NCBI GenBank assembly: GCA_041619555.1
Contig: JBFKDQ010000012.1
Location: forward strand, 7,939-71,938
Origin: Oceanococcus sp041619555
GTDB lineage: Bacteria; Pseudomonadota; Gammaproteobacteria; Nevskiales; Oceanococcaceae
Reading direction: 5' to 3'
DNA length: 64,000 bases
Shown here: positions 26,397 to 34,519 of the stretch, one piece after another
Layout: each line of letters starts with the position of its first letter
Numbering within the stretch: position 1 is the stretch's first letter
Translations under genes and position numbers: made by a program
The notes under the pieces: generated by a model
The model's input: only the letters and a program-made list of their open reading frames with translations
Database searches by the model: none
Told to the model about the DNA's origin: nothing

Positions 26397-27000
26397 CATC
26401 CACGATCGTGACATGGTCCGGGACCTGCATCTGGAAGCGCCGCGAATCCAGTTGGGGGTTGACCTGCAAGTCGTGCAGTTCGATCACCGTGGTCTGCCCC
26501 AGGCGGTCCTTGAGGAGAATGCGCTGCGGCCCCTGGCGCAGCAGGCCGATGTCGATCTGGGAGAAATCCGAATCCGCCGAACGAGGCCGCAGCCGCAGCC
26601 ATTCGAGTTGTTCGGCATCCGGCAGCCGCTGAATGTCGAATTGCTCCAGTTGGCTCAGGTCGCCCCCCAGCAACTCCGCCGGGCTGCCGCTCAGGCTCGA
26701 AGCCGCATCCCGCACCGTGACCTGGCGCAGATCGACGTCGTAGTGCCACAGGCGCTCGCCATCCGAACCCAATTCCAGGTTATAGGGCGTGTCATACAGC
26801 CACAGGAACCGGCCCGGCCGCTGCAGCCACAGTCGTCCCGCATAGCGCTCCAAGGTCTCGCCATCCTCATCCAGCAGGCGCTGCTCAAAATCTGCCGCCA
26901 GCGCGCTGACGCCCGCATAAAACGTCCGCAGATTCTCCTCCGGCTCCGCCCGCAACGACGCGCAAAACAAGGCCAGAACCACGATCAGCAGGCCGCGCAT
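26380..27000 (-). CDS. lolA: LolA, periplasmic lipoprotein carrier
   Basis: 206 residues with a signal peptide (MRGLLIVVLALFCASLRA, cleavage near residue 18). LolA accepts outer-membrane lipoproteins released by LolCDE-type transporters and carries them across the periplasm. Typical features: ADFEQRLLDEDGETLERYAGRLWLQRPGRFLW (cited in part) and DLRQVTVRDA in the open beta-barrel. Its ATG shares one base with the ftsK stop. The matching transporter genes lolC and lolD are 30 kb away in this window. Confidence 0.94.
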   Translation of the reverse strand: MRGLLIVVLALFCASLRAEPEENLRTFYAGVSALAADFEQRLLDEDGETLERYAGRLWLQRPGRFLWLYDTPYNLELGSDGERLWHYDVDLRQVTVRDAASSLSGSPAELLGGDLSQLEQFDIQRLPDAEQLEWLRLRPRSADSDFSQIDIGLLRQGPQRILLKDRLGQTTVIELHDLQVNPQLDSRRFQMQVPDHVTIVDERADS

Positions 27001-29405
27001 CAGGCTTCAACCGGCGGTGGCGCCAGCACTTCACGCTGGCCTTTTTCATTCTGCGCACTGACCACGCCGGCCGCCTCCATGTCCTCGACAATTCGCGCGG
27101 CCCGGTTGTAGCCGATCTTGAGGCGGCGCTGCACCCAGGAGATGGAAGCCTTGCGCGTTTCCGTCACGATCTGCACCGCCTGATCATAAAGCGCATCCGA
27201 CTCCGCCCCATCCTCGCCATCCTGCGCTTCGAAACCACCACCGGCCAGCACCTCGGCACCGCCGCCAAGGATATCGTCGTGGTAATCCGCCGGCGCCACC
27301 TGTTTCAGGTAATCCACTGTCTTGTGCACTTCATGATCGTCCACGAAAGCCCCGTGCACCCGCCGCGGCACCGGCGAATTCGCCGAATACAGCATGTCAC
27401 CATGACCGAGCAGCGCTTCGGCGCCGGGCTGATCGAGAATCACCCTGGAATCCATTTTCGAGGCCACTTGAAAGGCCATGCGAGACGGCACATTGGCCTT
27501 GATCAGGCCGGTAATCACATCAACCGACGGCCGCTGGGTGGCGATGATCAAATGAATACCGGCGGCACGGGCCTTCTGCGCCAGGCGGGCAATCAGTTCC
27601 TCCACCTTTTTCCCGACCACCATCATCAGGTCCGCCAGTTCATCGATGATGACGACGATATAGGGCATGTCCTCGAGCTCCGGCGCGCCCTGCTGATCGT
27701 CAAACTCCTCCGCCGGCTTCCACAAGGGATCAAGCTGCGGGGCGCCCGCCTGGCGGGCCTCGATGATTTTCTTGTTCAGCCCGGCGATATTTCGGACCCC
27801 GAGCGCGGCCATCAGGCGGTATCGTCGATCCATTTCCGCCACGCACCAGCGCAGCGCATTGGCGGCCTCTTTCATGTCTGTCACCACCGGCGCGAGCAGG
27901 TGGGGAATTCCCTCATAGACGGAGAGTTCAAGCATCTTGGGGTCAATCATGATGAGGCGGACTTCCTCGGCCGTGGCCCTGAACAACAGACTCAGGATCA
28001 TGGCGTTGACAGCCACCGACTTACCCGAGCCCGTGGTGCCAGCCACCAGCAGATGCGGCATCTTGCCCAGATCGGCCGTCACCGGGATGCCGCCGATGTC
28101 CTGCCCCAGGGCCAGAGTCAATGGCGATTTCGCATTGACGTAGGCCGGGGATTCAAACACCCCGCGCAAGCTCACCATGGCGCGCTGGCGGTTCGGAATC
28201 TCGATCCCGATCACCGACTTGCCCGGGATCACCTCCACCACCCGCAAGCTCACGATGGACAGTGCGCGGGCCAGATCCTTGGCCAGATTGCTGATCCGGC
28301 TGACCTTGACGCCCGGCGCCGGCTGCAGCTCGAATCGGGTGATGACCGGCCCCGGCGCGACATTCACCACCTCGGCCTCCACTCCGAAATCCGCCAGATG
28401 ACCTTCAAGATCCCGTGACATCTGCTCCAGATCTTCCTCTGAATAGGTCAGCAGGTCCTGTCGGGCCAGATCAAGTATCGATACCGGTGGCAACGGGTCG
28501 CCGTTGAACTCAACCGTTTCTCCGGCCTCGCCGATCTCGGCAATCGGCAAAGTCAGCTGTCCATCGGGCTCGACGCTGCCAGCTTTACCGCTGCCTTTAC
28601 CGACCCGTTTCTTCTTCGCCTTGGCCGGAGTCTTGACTGCCGGCGTGATCTCCAGCAATGGAGCGGCACGCTCCGTTGCGCTGGCGGCAGGTGCGGCCAG
28701 CTGACGCTGACGCTTGCTCTCCTGGCGCTGTTGCTGCACCGCCGCTGCCCGCTGCCTCGCTCGCTCTCTGGCTTCCCGGCGGCGCCGCAGCGCCGCGCGC
28801 CCGGCAGCCTGGATCAAGGCAACCAGACGTAAGGTCATGGCGCCAATCCGGTCCATGGTATGCAACCAGGAAAAACGCAGGGCCAGGGGCAAGGCGCCAA
28901 GAACAATCATCAGCAGCAGCAGACTGGACCCCACCGGGCTGAGAAACTGAATGAGAATCAGGGCCACCGACGTGCCGACAATGCCGCCGCTACCCTGCGG
29001 CGTCAGGCTGGCGTGTCCTGGCGCATGACTGGCGCTCAGCGCGCAACTGGCCACCAGGACGATGAGCAGGGCGGCGCCACGAATGCCCGGATTCTCCCCC
29101 AGCCGCTGCGGTCGCTCGCGATACATCGTCAGGCCGCCAACCAGCACCAGCCAGGGGAGCGCAAAGGCCAGCCAACCGAATCCGCTGAGCAGCACATCGG
29201 CGATCCAGGCGCCGATGAGGCCGCCCAGATTCTCGATCTGCGCATTGGCGCCGGTGCTGGACCAGCCTGGATCCGCGCGGTCGTAACTGACCAGGGCCAG
29301 CAGCAGGAAAATCGCCACGAATGCGGCGAACAACAACAAGGCCTCACGCAGTCCCCTGAGCAACCAGTGCGGAGCCTGTGTGGCCGGCTGAACATGCGTA
29401 CTCAA
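27000..29405 (-). CDS. ftsK: FtsK, DNA translocase of the divisome
   Basis: 801 residues. Pumps chromosome ends toward dif and activates XerCD recombination, while the N-terminus anchors at the septum. Four or five membrane helices (to about residue 180), a charged linker, then the motor with Walker A GTTGSGKS (Lys462) and Walker B VVIIDELADLMMV, and a C-terminal winged-helix gamma domain (ISWVQRRLKIGYNRAARIVEDME) that reads KOPS sites. The TTG at 29405 is preferred since GAAGG lies 9 bases before it; a GTG at 29462 without a ribosome site would add 19 residues. Confidence 0.93.
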   Translation of the reverse strand: MSTHVQPATQAPHWLLRGLREALLLFAAFVAIFLLLALVSYDRADPGWSSTGANAQIENLGGLIGAWIADVLLSGFGWLAFALPWLVLVGGLTMYRERPQRLGENPGIRGAALLIVLVASCALSASHAPGHASLTPQGSGGIVGTSVALILIQFLSPVGSSLLLLMIVLGALPLALRFSWLHTMDRIGAMTLRLVALIQAAGRAALRRRREARERARQRAAAVQQQRQESKRQRQLAAPAASATERAAPLLEITPAVKTPAKAKKKRVGKGSGKAGSVEPDGQLTLPIAEIGEAGETVEFNGDPLPPVSILDLARQDLLTYSEEDLEQMSRDLEGHLADFGVEAEVVNVAPGPVITRFELQPAPGVKVSRISNLAKDLARALSIVSLRVVEVIPGKSVIGIEIPNRQRAMVSLRGVFESPAYVNAKSPLTLALGQDIGGIPVTADLGKMPHLLVAGTTGSGKSVAVNAMILSLLFRATAEEVRLIMIDPKMLELSVYEGIPHLLAPVVTDMKEAANALRWCVAEMDRRYRLMAALGVRNIAGLNKKIIEARQAGAPQLDPLWKPAEEFDDQQGAPELEDMPYIVVIIDELADLMMVVGKKVEELIARLAQKARAAGIHLIIATQRPSVDVITGLIKANVPSRMAFQVASKMDSRVILDQPGAEALLGHGDMLYSANSPVPRRVHGAFVDDHEVHKTVDYLKQVAPADYHDDILGGGAEVLAGGGFEAQDGEDGAESDALYDQAVQIVTETRKASISWVQRRLKIGYNRAARIVEDMEAAGVVSAQNEKGQREVLAPPPVEA

Positions 29406-29516
29406 AAACCGTACCTTCGAAAAAATTTGTGCCGATGCGTTGCCAGGTCGCCCCGGCCGCACGAGATGGCGCAGTATACTCTGAGCCGACCCGCACTCCG
29501 AGCCAGGCCGGTGAGA

Positions 29517-29544
29517 CTTGATTCTTCACCTTCTGACCACATCT
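29517..29544 (+). promoter_or_regulatory. Possible sigma-32-like promoter before the 109-residue gene
   Basis: CTTGAT (29517-29522), 14 bases, CCACATCT (29537-29544). This has the same spacing and one mismatch in each core half compared with the htpX promoter at 6397-6425. It sits 63 bases upstream of the ATG at 29608. Alone it would be weak; its likeness to the htpX site makes it worth noting. Confidence 0.4.
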
Positions 29545-29607
29545 AAAGAAGTAGGATGCAGTCAGCTAGGGCTTGAGACGATGGCTGCTGCGAGTAAGGA
29601 GCATGGC

Positions 29608-29937
29608 ATGAGTCAGATCAGACACTTTCTGCTGAGCGCAGATGGGGATATCGAACAGATCCCATCAGAGCGGGCTGCGGCCGTGGCCGCCGGCCTGAGC
29701 ACCTTGCCGGAATTCGCCGCACAGCGCGCGCATTACCTGCAGGTCATCGTGGATGAACCCGCCGAGGACAACAGCATCCAGGTGCGGACCGCCGGTGCCT
29801 TGGTGGCCTTTGATGCTGAGGGCCGGATCAATGCGGATGACATCGACGTGGCGAATCAGATCGGCCGCTTCGAACATGACACCTGCGTGCAGCTTGCGCT
29901 GGATGGCGTGGTCGAGTCGGATATCATCAGGCACTGA
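29608..29937 (+). CDS. Unknown 109-residue acidic protein
   Basis: No family recognised. The start MSQIRHFLLSADGDIEQIP is set by an AAGGAG ribosome site six bases before the ATG at 29608; earlier in-frame starts lack one. It has no signal peptide, membrane segment or Cys pair, and is rich in Asp, Glu and Ala, which suggests a soluble cytoplasmic protein. It lies between the divergent ftsK and aat, 152 bases before aat. A heat-shock-like promoter precedes it. Codon use matches its neighbours. It could be a small stress or N-degron accessory protein, but that is only inference from position. Confidence 0.75.
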   Translation: MSQIRHFLLSADGDIEQIPSERAAAVAAGLSTLPEFAAQRAHYLQVIVDEPAEDNSIQVRTAGALVAFDAEGRINADDIDVANQIGRFEHDTCVQLALDGVVESDIIRH

Positions 29938-30089
29938 GCAAGACCGACCGGAACATGGACACGGCAGCGCAGGTCGGAACTCGCCAGTTTTGCCTGACAT
30001 TCGCCTGCCTGCCGGGCCCGTCGGCCTCCGAGCCCAGTGCAGATTCGCAAGGCTGAAATGGGCGACAGCAAGGGGTTAAAGTCAGGTTC

Positions 30090-30866
30090 ATGACAGCACT
30101 CTACCCCCCGCGCCTGCACTGGCTGGACCCGAGAAACCCGCAGGAGCCGTTCCCGCCGGTGGAGCAGGCCCTGTCCGACCCAAACGGCTTGCTCGCGATT
30201 GGCGGCGACCTCAGCATCCATCGACTGCTCCAGGCCTATCAGAAGGGCATCTTTCCCTGGTTCAATCCCGATGAACCGATTCTGTGGTGGGCGCCGGACC
30301 CGCGCGCGGTCTTCATCCCCGAGGACATCCACATTTCGCGCAGCCTGAACAAGGCCTTGCGACGGGAAGATTACGCGGTGAGTCTCGACCGCGCCTTCGC
30401 CAGCGTGATCCGGGCGTGCAGCGAACAGCGCAAGGAAGGCACCTGGCTGGGCGGCAATATGCAGCTCGCCTATCTGGAACTCTATCGTCGCGGACATGCG
30501 CACTCGGTCGAAGTGTGGCGCGCAGGCCATCTGGTGGGCGGCCTGTATGGCGTCGCCATCGGCCGCATCTTCTTCGGGGAATCCATGTTCAGCCGGGCCG
30601 ACAACGCATCAAAACTCGGTCTGGTCTGGCTCTGCCGGCAACTTGCGGCCTGGGGCTTCCCCCTGGTGGATTGTCAGGTCGCCTCCCCGCACCTGGAAAC
30701 TCTGGGCGCACGCCAGCTGCCACGCGCGCAGTTTCAAGCCTGCCTGCGCCAACATGGCGACCTCGCCGACCACGTACCCGGCAGTTGGCGATTTGATCTC
30801 CAGGTGCCTGACAGCGCCGATCATCGGCCGCGTGCCAATCGCGATGCGACGGCTTCCCCCCCATGA
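30090..30866 (+). CDS. aat: Aat, leucyl/phenylalanyl-tRNA--protein transferase
   Basis: 258 residues. Adds Leu or Phe from aminoacyl-tRNA to proteins with N-terminal Arg or Lys (and some Met), making N-degrons read by ClpS. Family motifs: GLLAIGGDLSIHRLLQAYQKG, FPWFNPDEPILWWAPDPR, WLGGNMQLAYLELYRRGHAHS and FGESMFSR. The last 20 residues or so are a polar extension. A TAAAGT hexamer at 30077-30082 lies seven bases before the ATG, and CTGAAA 18 bases before that, with no ribosome site between, so the mRNA may be leaderless. Stop overlaps the bpt start (ATGA). Confidence 0.96.
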   Translation: MTALYPPRLHWLDPRNPQEPFPPVEQALSDPNGLLAIGGDLSIHRLLQAYQKGIFPWFNPDEPILWWAPDPRAVFIPEDIHISRSLNKALRREDYAVSLDRAFASVIRACSEQRKEGTWLGGNMQLAYLELYRRGHAHSVEVWRAGHLVGGLYGVAIGRIFFGESMFSRADNASKLGLVWLCRQLAAWGFPLVDCQVASPHLETLGARQLPRAQFQACLRQHGDLADHVPGSWRFDLQVPDSADHRPRANRDATASPP

Positions 30867-31570
30867 GTCAGCTGCCGTTCTACCTCAGCGCCCCGGCGGC
30901 CTGCAGCTACCGTGCCGGGCGCTCGGCGCGCAATCTCTTCGTCGATCCACGCACCAAGCTGAGCGGCGCACAGCGGGAACAACTCGCCAGCCTCGGCTTC
31001 CGGCGCAGCGGCCCGACCTATTACCGCCCAGCCTGCGATGCCTGTCAGGCCTGCGAATCAACCCGCATCGACATCGCAAACTTCAGACCCAACCGGCAAC
31101 AACGACGCTGCTGGAAAACCAACGGTGACCTGATCGCAAGCTGGTCCCTGCCGCTGCACACGCACGAACGATTCGACCTGTATCGCCGCTACCTGCTGCA
31201 CCGGCATGCCGATGGCGAAATGAACCCGGATGACGAGGAAGGCTTCGAGCGTTTCCTATGCAGCAACCCACATGGCCAAACCCGGCATCTTCTGGTCAGA
31301 GATCCGGCCGGCAGCCTGCTCGCCGTCGCGGTCACCGATCAGTTGTCAAGCGGTCTGTCGGCGGTCTACACGTTTTTCGATCCGCAGTTGACCAGACGCT
31401 CGCTCGGTCGCTATGCGGTATTGCGCCAGATTGAGGCCTGCCGGGCGGCCAGACTGCCTTGGCTGTATCTGGGCTACTACGTTGCCCAGAGCCCCAAGAT
31501 GCGCTACAAGCTTGAATACATGCCTCAGCAACGGTTCATTCAGGAACGCTGGTCAAGCGCGAGTGATTGA
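30863..31570 (+). CDS. bpt: Bpt, aspartate/glutamate leucyltransferase
   Basis: 235 residues. Member of the ATE1-like family that in bacteria adds Leu to N-terminal Asp or Glu, giving ClpS-recognised degrons. N-terminal Cys-rich part with YRPACDACQACESTRI, then RPNRQQRR, and the C-terminal YTFFDP and YLGYYV segments typical of the family. It starts in the ATGA overlap with aat, so both N-end-rule transferases are made from one transcript. Confidence 0.94.
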   Translation: MSQLPFYLSAPAACSYRAGRSARNLFVDPRTKLSGAQREQLASLGFRRSGPTYYRPACDACQACESTRIDIANFRPNRQQRRCWKTNGDLIASWSLPLHTHERFDLYRRYLLHRHADGEMNPDDEEGFERFLCSNPHGQTRHLLVRDPAGSLLAVAVTDQLSSGLSAVYTFFDPQLTRRSLGRYAVLRQIEACRAARLPWLYLGYYVAQSPKMRYKLEYMPQQRFIQERWSSASD

Positions 31571-31595
31571 TGCAAATTGAAAAAGCGCTGATAAT
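31567..31595 (+). promoter_or_regulatory. Sigma-70-type promoter of infA
   Basis: TTGATG (31567-31572), 17 bases, GATAAT (31590-31595). Transcription would start near 31602, giving a leader of about 22 bases before the infA ATG. The -35 box overlaps the bpt stop codon, so infA has its own supply independent of aat-bpt. Confidence 0.65.
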
Positions 31596-31623
31596 GGTCG
31601 GCTTTTCTAGAACGAATCAGTAC

Positions 31624-31842
31624 ATGCCCAAAGAAGATCTCATTGAAATGGACGGCAAGGTCATCGAAACCCTGCCGAACACGACATTTCGCGTCCAACT
31701 GGAAAACGGCCATACCGTCACCGCCCACATTTCAGGCCGCATGCGCAAGCACTACATCCGCATCCTGACCGGCGACACCGTAACGGTCCAGCTCACGCCC
31801 TACGATCTGTCCAAGGGCCGGATCACGTACCGCGGCAAATAA
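31624..31842 (+). CDS. infA: InfA, translation initiation factor IF-1
   Basis: 72 residues, the standard length, S1-type OB fold that occupies the ribosomal A site during initiation. Sequence follows the family closely: MPKEDLIEMDGKVIETLPNT, FRVQLENGH, HISGRMRKHYIRIL, LSKGRITYR. The ATG at 31624 is preferred over an earlier in-frame start because IF-1 always begins this way. There is no clear ribosome site. It converges with clpA, 27 bases away; a short GCCCG/CGGGC hairpin (31844-31860) lies in the gap. Confidence 0.98.
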   Translation: MPKEDLIEMDGKVIETLPNTTFRVQLENGHTVTAHISGRMRKHYIRILTGDTVTVQLTPYDLSKGRITYRGK

Positions 31843-31869
31843 AGCCCGCAGGCATCGGGCCGCGATCAC

Positions 31870-34137
31870 TCAGGTAATCACGGCTTCCGCTTTTTCTTCC
31901 AGATCCAGCAGCAAACCCTCTGCCCCGGCGCTGACGCGGATGCGTCCACCGCCCTTGCTCAACTTGCCGAACAGCAATTCCTCTGCGAGCGGCCGCTTGA
32001 CCTGCTCCTGGATCAGGCGAGCCATCGGGCGGGCGCCCATCTGCTCGTCATAACCATGTTCGGCCAGCCAGGCTTTCGCACTCGCATCAAATTCGATGGC
32101 CACGCCTTTGGCCTCCAGCTGGACCTCCACCTGGACCAGGAACTTGTCCACCACGTGCCGTACGACATCTTCTGCCAGCGGCTCGAACTGGATGATCGCA
32201 TCCAGACGATTGCGAAATTCCGGTGCGAACAGGCGGCGCAGGGCCTCCATTCCGTCACTGCGATGATCCTGGGCGGCAAAACCGATGGAGCGGCGAGACA
32301 TTTCCGCCGCACCGGCATTGGTCGTCATCACCAGGATCACGTTGCGGAAATCCGCCTTACGCCCGTTATTGTCGGTCAGGGTGCCATGATCCATGACCTG
32401 CAGCAGCAGGTTGAAAACTTCCGGATGGGCCTTTTCGATCTCATCGAGAAGGATAACCGCATGGGGATGCTTGATCACCGCCTCGGTCAGCAGGCCGCCC
32501 TGATCGAAGCCGACATAGCCAGGCGGCGCTCCGATCAGGCGTGAGACGGTGTGCCTTTCCATGTACTCGGACATGTCGAAGCGAATCAGTTCGATGCCCA
32601 GATGCTGGGCAAGTTGCCGGGTCACCTCGGTCTTGCCAACCCCGGTGGGTCCGGAGAACAGGAAACTGCCAATCGGCCGCTCCGGCGCCCCCAGCCCCGA
32701 ACGCGACATTTTGATCGCGCTGCACAGACTGTCGACCGCAGCGTCCTGACCGAAAATCGCGAGTTTCAAATCCCGGTCCAGCGTACGCAACACATCACGA
32801 TCCGAGGCGCTGACACTTTTCGGTGGAATGCGCGCGATTCGTGCCACGATTTCTTCGATATCCCGGACCTGCACGGTCTTGCGCCGCTTGCCGGCCGGCA
32901 GCAACTGGATGCGCGCACCGGCTTCATCGATCACATCAATGGCTTTGTCCGGCAACTGGCGATCATTGATATGGCGCGCTGCCAGCTGCGCTGCCGCGGT
33001 CAGTGCCGCGACGGTGTAGCGTACCGCGTGGTGCTCTTCAAACCGGCTCTTGAGACCCTGCAGGATCTGCACGGTTTCGTCGACACCGGGCTCGGGCACG
33101 TCGATCTTCTGGAAGCGGCGCGCCAGCGCATGATCTTTTTCGAAAATGCCGCGGAACTCGGTATAGGTGGTCGATCCGATGCATTTCAGCTCACCGCTGG
33201 CCAGAACCGGCTTGAGCAGATTGGATGCGTCCATCACGCCACCGGATGCCGAGCCGGCACCGATCATTGTATGGATTTCATCAATGAACAGAATCGCGCC
33301 CGGATCTTTCTTGAGTTCGGCCAGCACCGACTTCAGCCGTTTCTCGAAATCTCCGCGATACTTGGTGCCGGCCACCAGACCACCCATGTCCAGCGCGTAG
33401 ATGGTGGAGGCCTTGAGGACCTCGGGCACCTGTTCCTCAACGATGGCCTTGGCCAGACCTTCGGCGATGGCCGTCTTGCCGACCCCCGCCTCGCCGACCA
33501 GCAGAGGATTGTTCTTGCGGCGCCGACACAGGGTCTGGATCATCCGCTCCATTTCCAGTTCGCGCCCGATCAGGGGATCGATCTGCGACCGCCGGGCCTT
33601 GCTGTTGAGGTTCTGGGTGAACTGCGCCAGGGCCGATTCCTTTTCCCCCTCAACGGTCTTGTCCGCCGCCGGGTCTTCCGCGCCCGGCCTGGCCGCGGAG
33701 CCATCGCGCGCGATGCCATGGGAGATGTAATTGACCACATCCAGCCTGCTGATGCCCTGCTCGGCCAGCAGATAGACAGCATGCGCGTCGCGCTCGGCGA
33801 ATATGGCGACCAGCACATTGACCGGCGTGACCTCTTTCTTGCCGGAGGACTGAATATGGTAAACGGCACGTTGCAGCACGCGCTGGAACCCCAGGGTTGG
33901 CTGGACTTCGTACACCTCATCGGAGTCCTCAACGACCTGCACGTTGGTCCGGATGAATTCCCGCAAGCCCTGCTCCAACGGTTCGAGCTGGGCCCCGACC
34001 GCCCGCAGCACCTCGGCCAATTGCGCATCATCCAGCAGGGCCAGGAGCAGATGTTCTACGGTGAGCAGATCATGGGCTTCAGCCTTGGCCGATTTGAAGG
34101 CCGCATCCAGTGCGGCTTGAAGTTCCTGGCTCAACAT
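31870..34137 (-). CDS. clpA: ClpA, ATP-dependent unfoldase of ClpAP
   Basis: 755 residues. Unfolds substrates and feeds them to ClpP; takes N-degron substrates from ClpS. N-domain LTVEHLLLALL, first AAA+ module with LLVGEAGVGKTAIAEGLA, second with LFSGPTGVGKTEVTRQLA, and the ClpP-docking tripeptide Ile618-Gly-Phe620 (E. coli ClpA has IGL; IGF is usual in ClpX). The ATG at 34137 fits the E. coli N-terminus (MLxQELxxxL) and shares a base with the clpS stop; an ATG one codon upstream is an alternative. clpP is not in the window. Confidence 0.96.
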   Translation of the reverse strand: MLSQELQAALDAAFKSAKAEAHDLLTVEHLLLALLDDAQLAEVLRAVGAQLEPLEQGLREFIRTNVQVVEDSDEVYEVQPTLGFQRVLQRAVYHIQSSGKKEVTPVNVLVAIFAERDAHAVYLLAEQGISRLDVVNYISHGIARDGSAARPGAEDPAADKTVEGEKESALAQFTQNLNSKARRSQIDPLIGRELEMERMIQTLCRRRKNNPLLVGEAGVGKTAIAEGLAKAIVEEQVPEVLKASTIYALDMGGLVAGTKYRGDFEKRLKSVLAELKKDPGAILFIDEIHTMIGAGSASGGVMDASNLLKPVLASGELKCIGSTTYTEFRGIFEKDHALARRFQKIDVPEPGVDETVQILQGLKSRFEEHHAVRYTVAALTAAAQLAARHINDRQLPDKAIDVIDEAGARIQLLPAGKRRKTVQVRDIEEIVARIARIPPKSVSASDRDVLRTLDRDLKLAIFGQDAAVDSLCSAIKMSRSGLGAPERPIGSFLFSGPTGVGKTEVTRQLAQHLGIELIRFDMSEYMERHTVSRLIGAPPGYVGFDQGGLLTEAVIKHPHAVILLDEIEKAHPEVFNLLLQVMDHGTLTDNNGRKADFRNVILVMTTNAGAAEMSRRSIGFAAQDHRSDGMEALRRLFAPEFRNRLDAIIQFEPLAEDVVRHVVDKFLVQVEVQLEAKGVAIEFDASAKAWLAEHGYDEQMGARPMARLIQEQVKRPLAEELLFGKLSKGGGRIRVSAGAEGLLLDLEEKAEAVIT

Positions 34138-34454
34138 CATGCTCTCTCCATGGTGCACATCAGCGGATGCTCGTTTTCCCGTGAATACTGATTCACTTGC
34201 GCCACCTTCGTTTCCGCGATTTCCGCGGTATACGTGCCGGCGACGCCCGCGCCCTGCGTGTGCACCTCCAGCATCACACGCACAGCCTCTTCATGCTGAA
34301 GTCGGAAGAACTTCTGCAGGATATGGACCACGAACTCCATGGGCGTGTAGTCATCATTGAGCAGGACCACCTTGTAGAGCGGCGGGCGCTGCAGCTTCGG
34401 CGGGGCCTCTTCGACCGCCGTGTTGCCGTGTTGTTCAGGAAGGTCTTGTGCCAT
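34137..34454 (-). CDS. clpS: ClpS, N-end-rule adaptor for ClpA
   Basis: 105 residues. Binds proteins with N-terminal Leu, Phe, Tyr or Trp and hands them to ClpA. The substrate-pocket signature LLNDDYTPMEFVVHIL is intact after a flexible 35-residue arm. Start taken at the ATG at 34454 (MAQDLPEQHG), giving the usual length; an upstream frame start would add 15 residues. TACAAT at 34466-34461 ends six bases before this ATG, so the transcript may begin at the start codon. It shares a base with clpA and stands beside infA, bpt and aat. Confidence 0.95.
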   Translation of the reverse strand: MAQDLPEQHGNTAVEEAPPKLQRPPLYKVVLLNDDYTPMEFVVHILQKFFRLQHEEAVRVMLEVHTQGAGVAGTYTAEIAETKVAQVNQYSRENEHPLMCTMERA

Positions 34455-34460
34455 GGCCTC

Positions 34461-34466
34461 ATTGTA
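34461..34466 (-). promoter_or_regulatory. -10-like hexamer directly before clpS
   Basis: Minus-strand TACAAT (one mismatch to TATAAT) ends six bases before the clpS ATG. A -10 box there would place the transcript start at or next to the A of the ATG. No good -35 box is seen at 16-18 bases and no ribosome site fits at normal spacing. Confidence 0.4.
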
Positions 34467-34519
34467 GTCCGGTTCGCTGGATCTTGGACCCTCGATCAAT
34501 GGCGACGTTCCGATGCCCG

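Noticed and set aside
24754..27111. 785-codon open frame on the plus strand
   Set aside because: Antisense to rarA, the VanZ-like gene and lolA, all of which have clear motifs; its composition is typical of an antisense shadow.
29471..29480. TATACT as a promoter for ftsK or the 109-residue gene
   Set aside because: The hexamer is part of a palindrome (AGTATACT), and neither strand has a -35 box at 16-18 bases.
32551..34191. 546-codon open frame on the plus strand
   Set aside because: Antisense to clpA and clpS; no ribosome site or motif.
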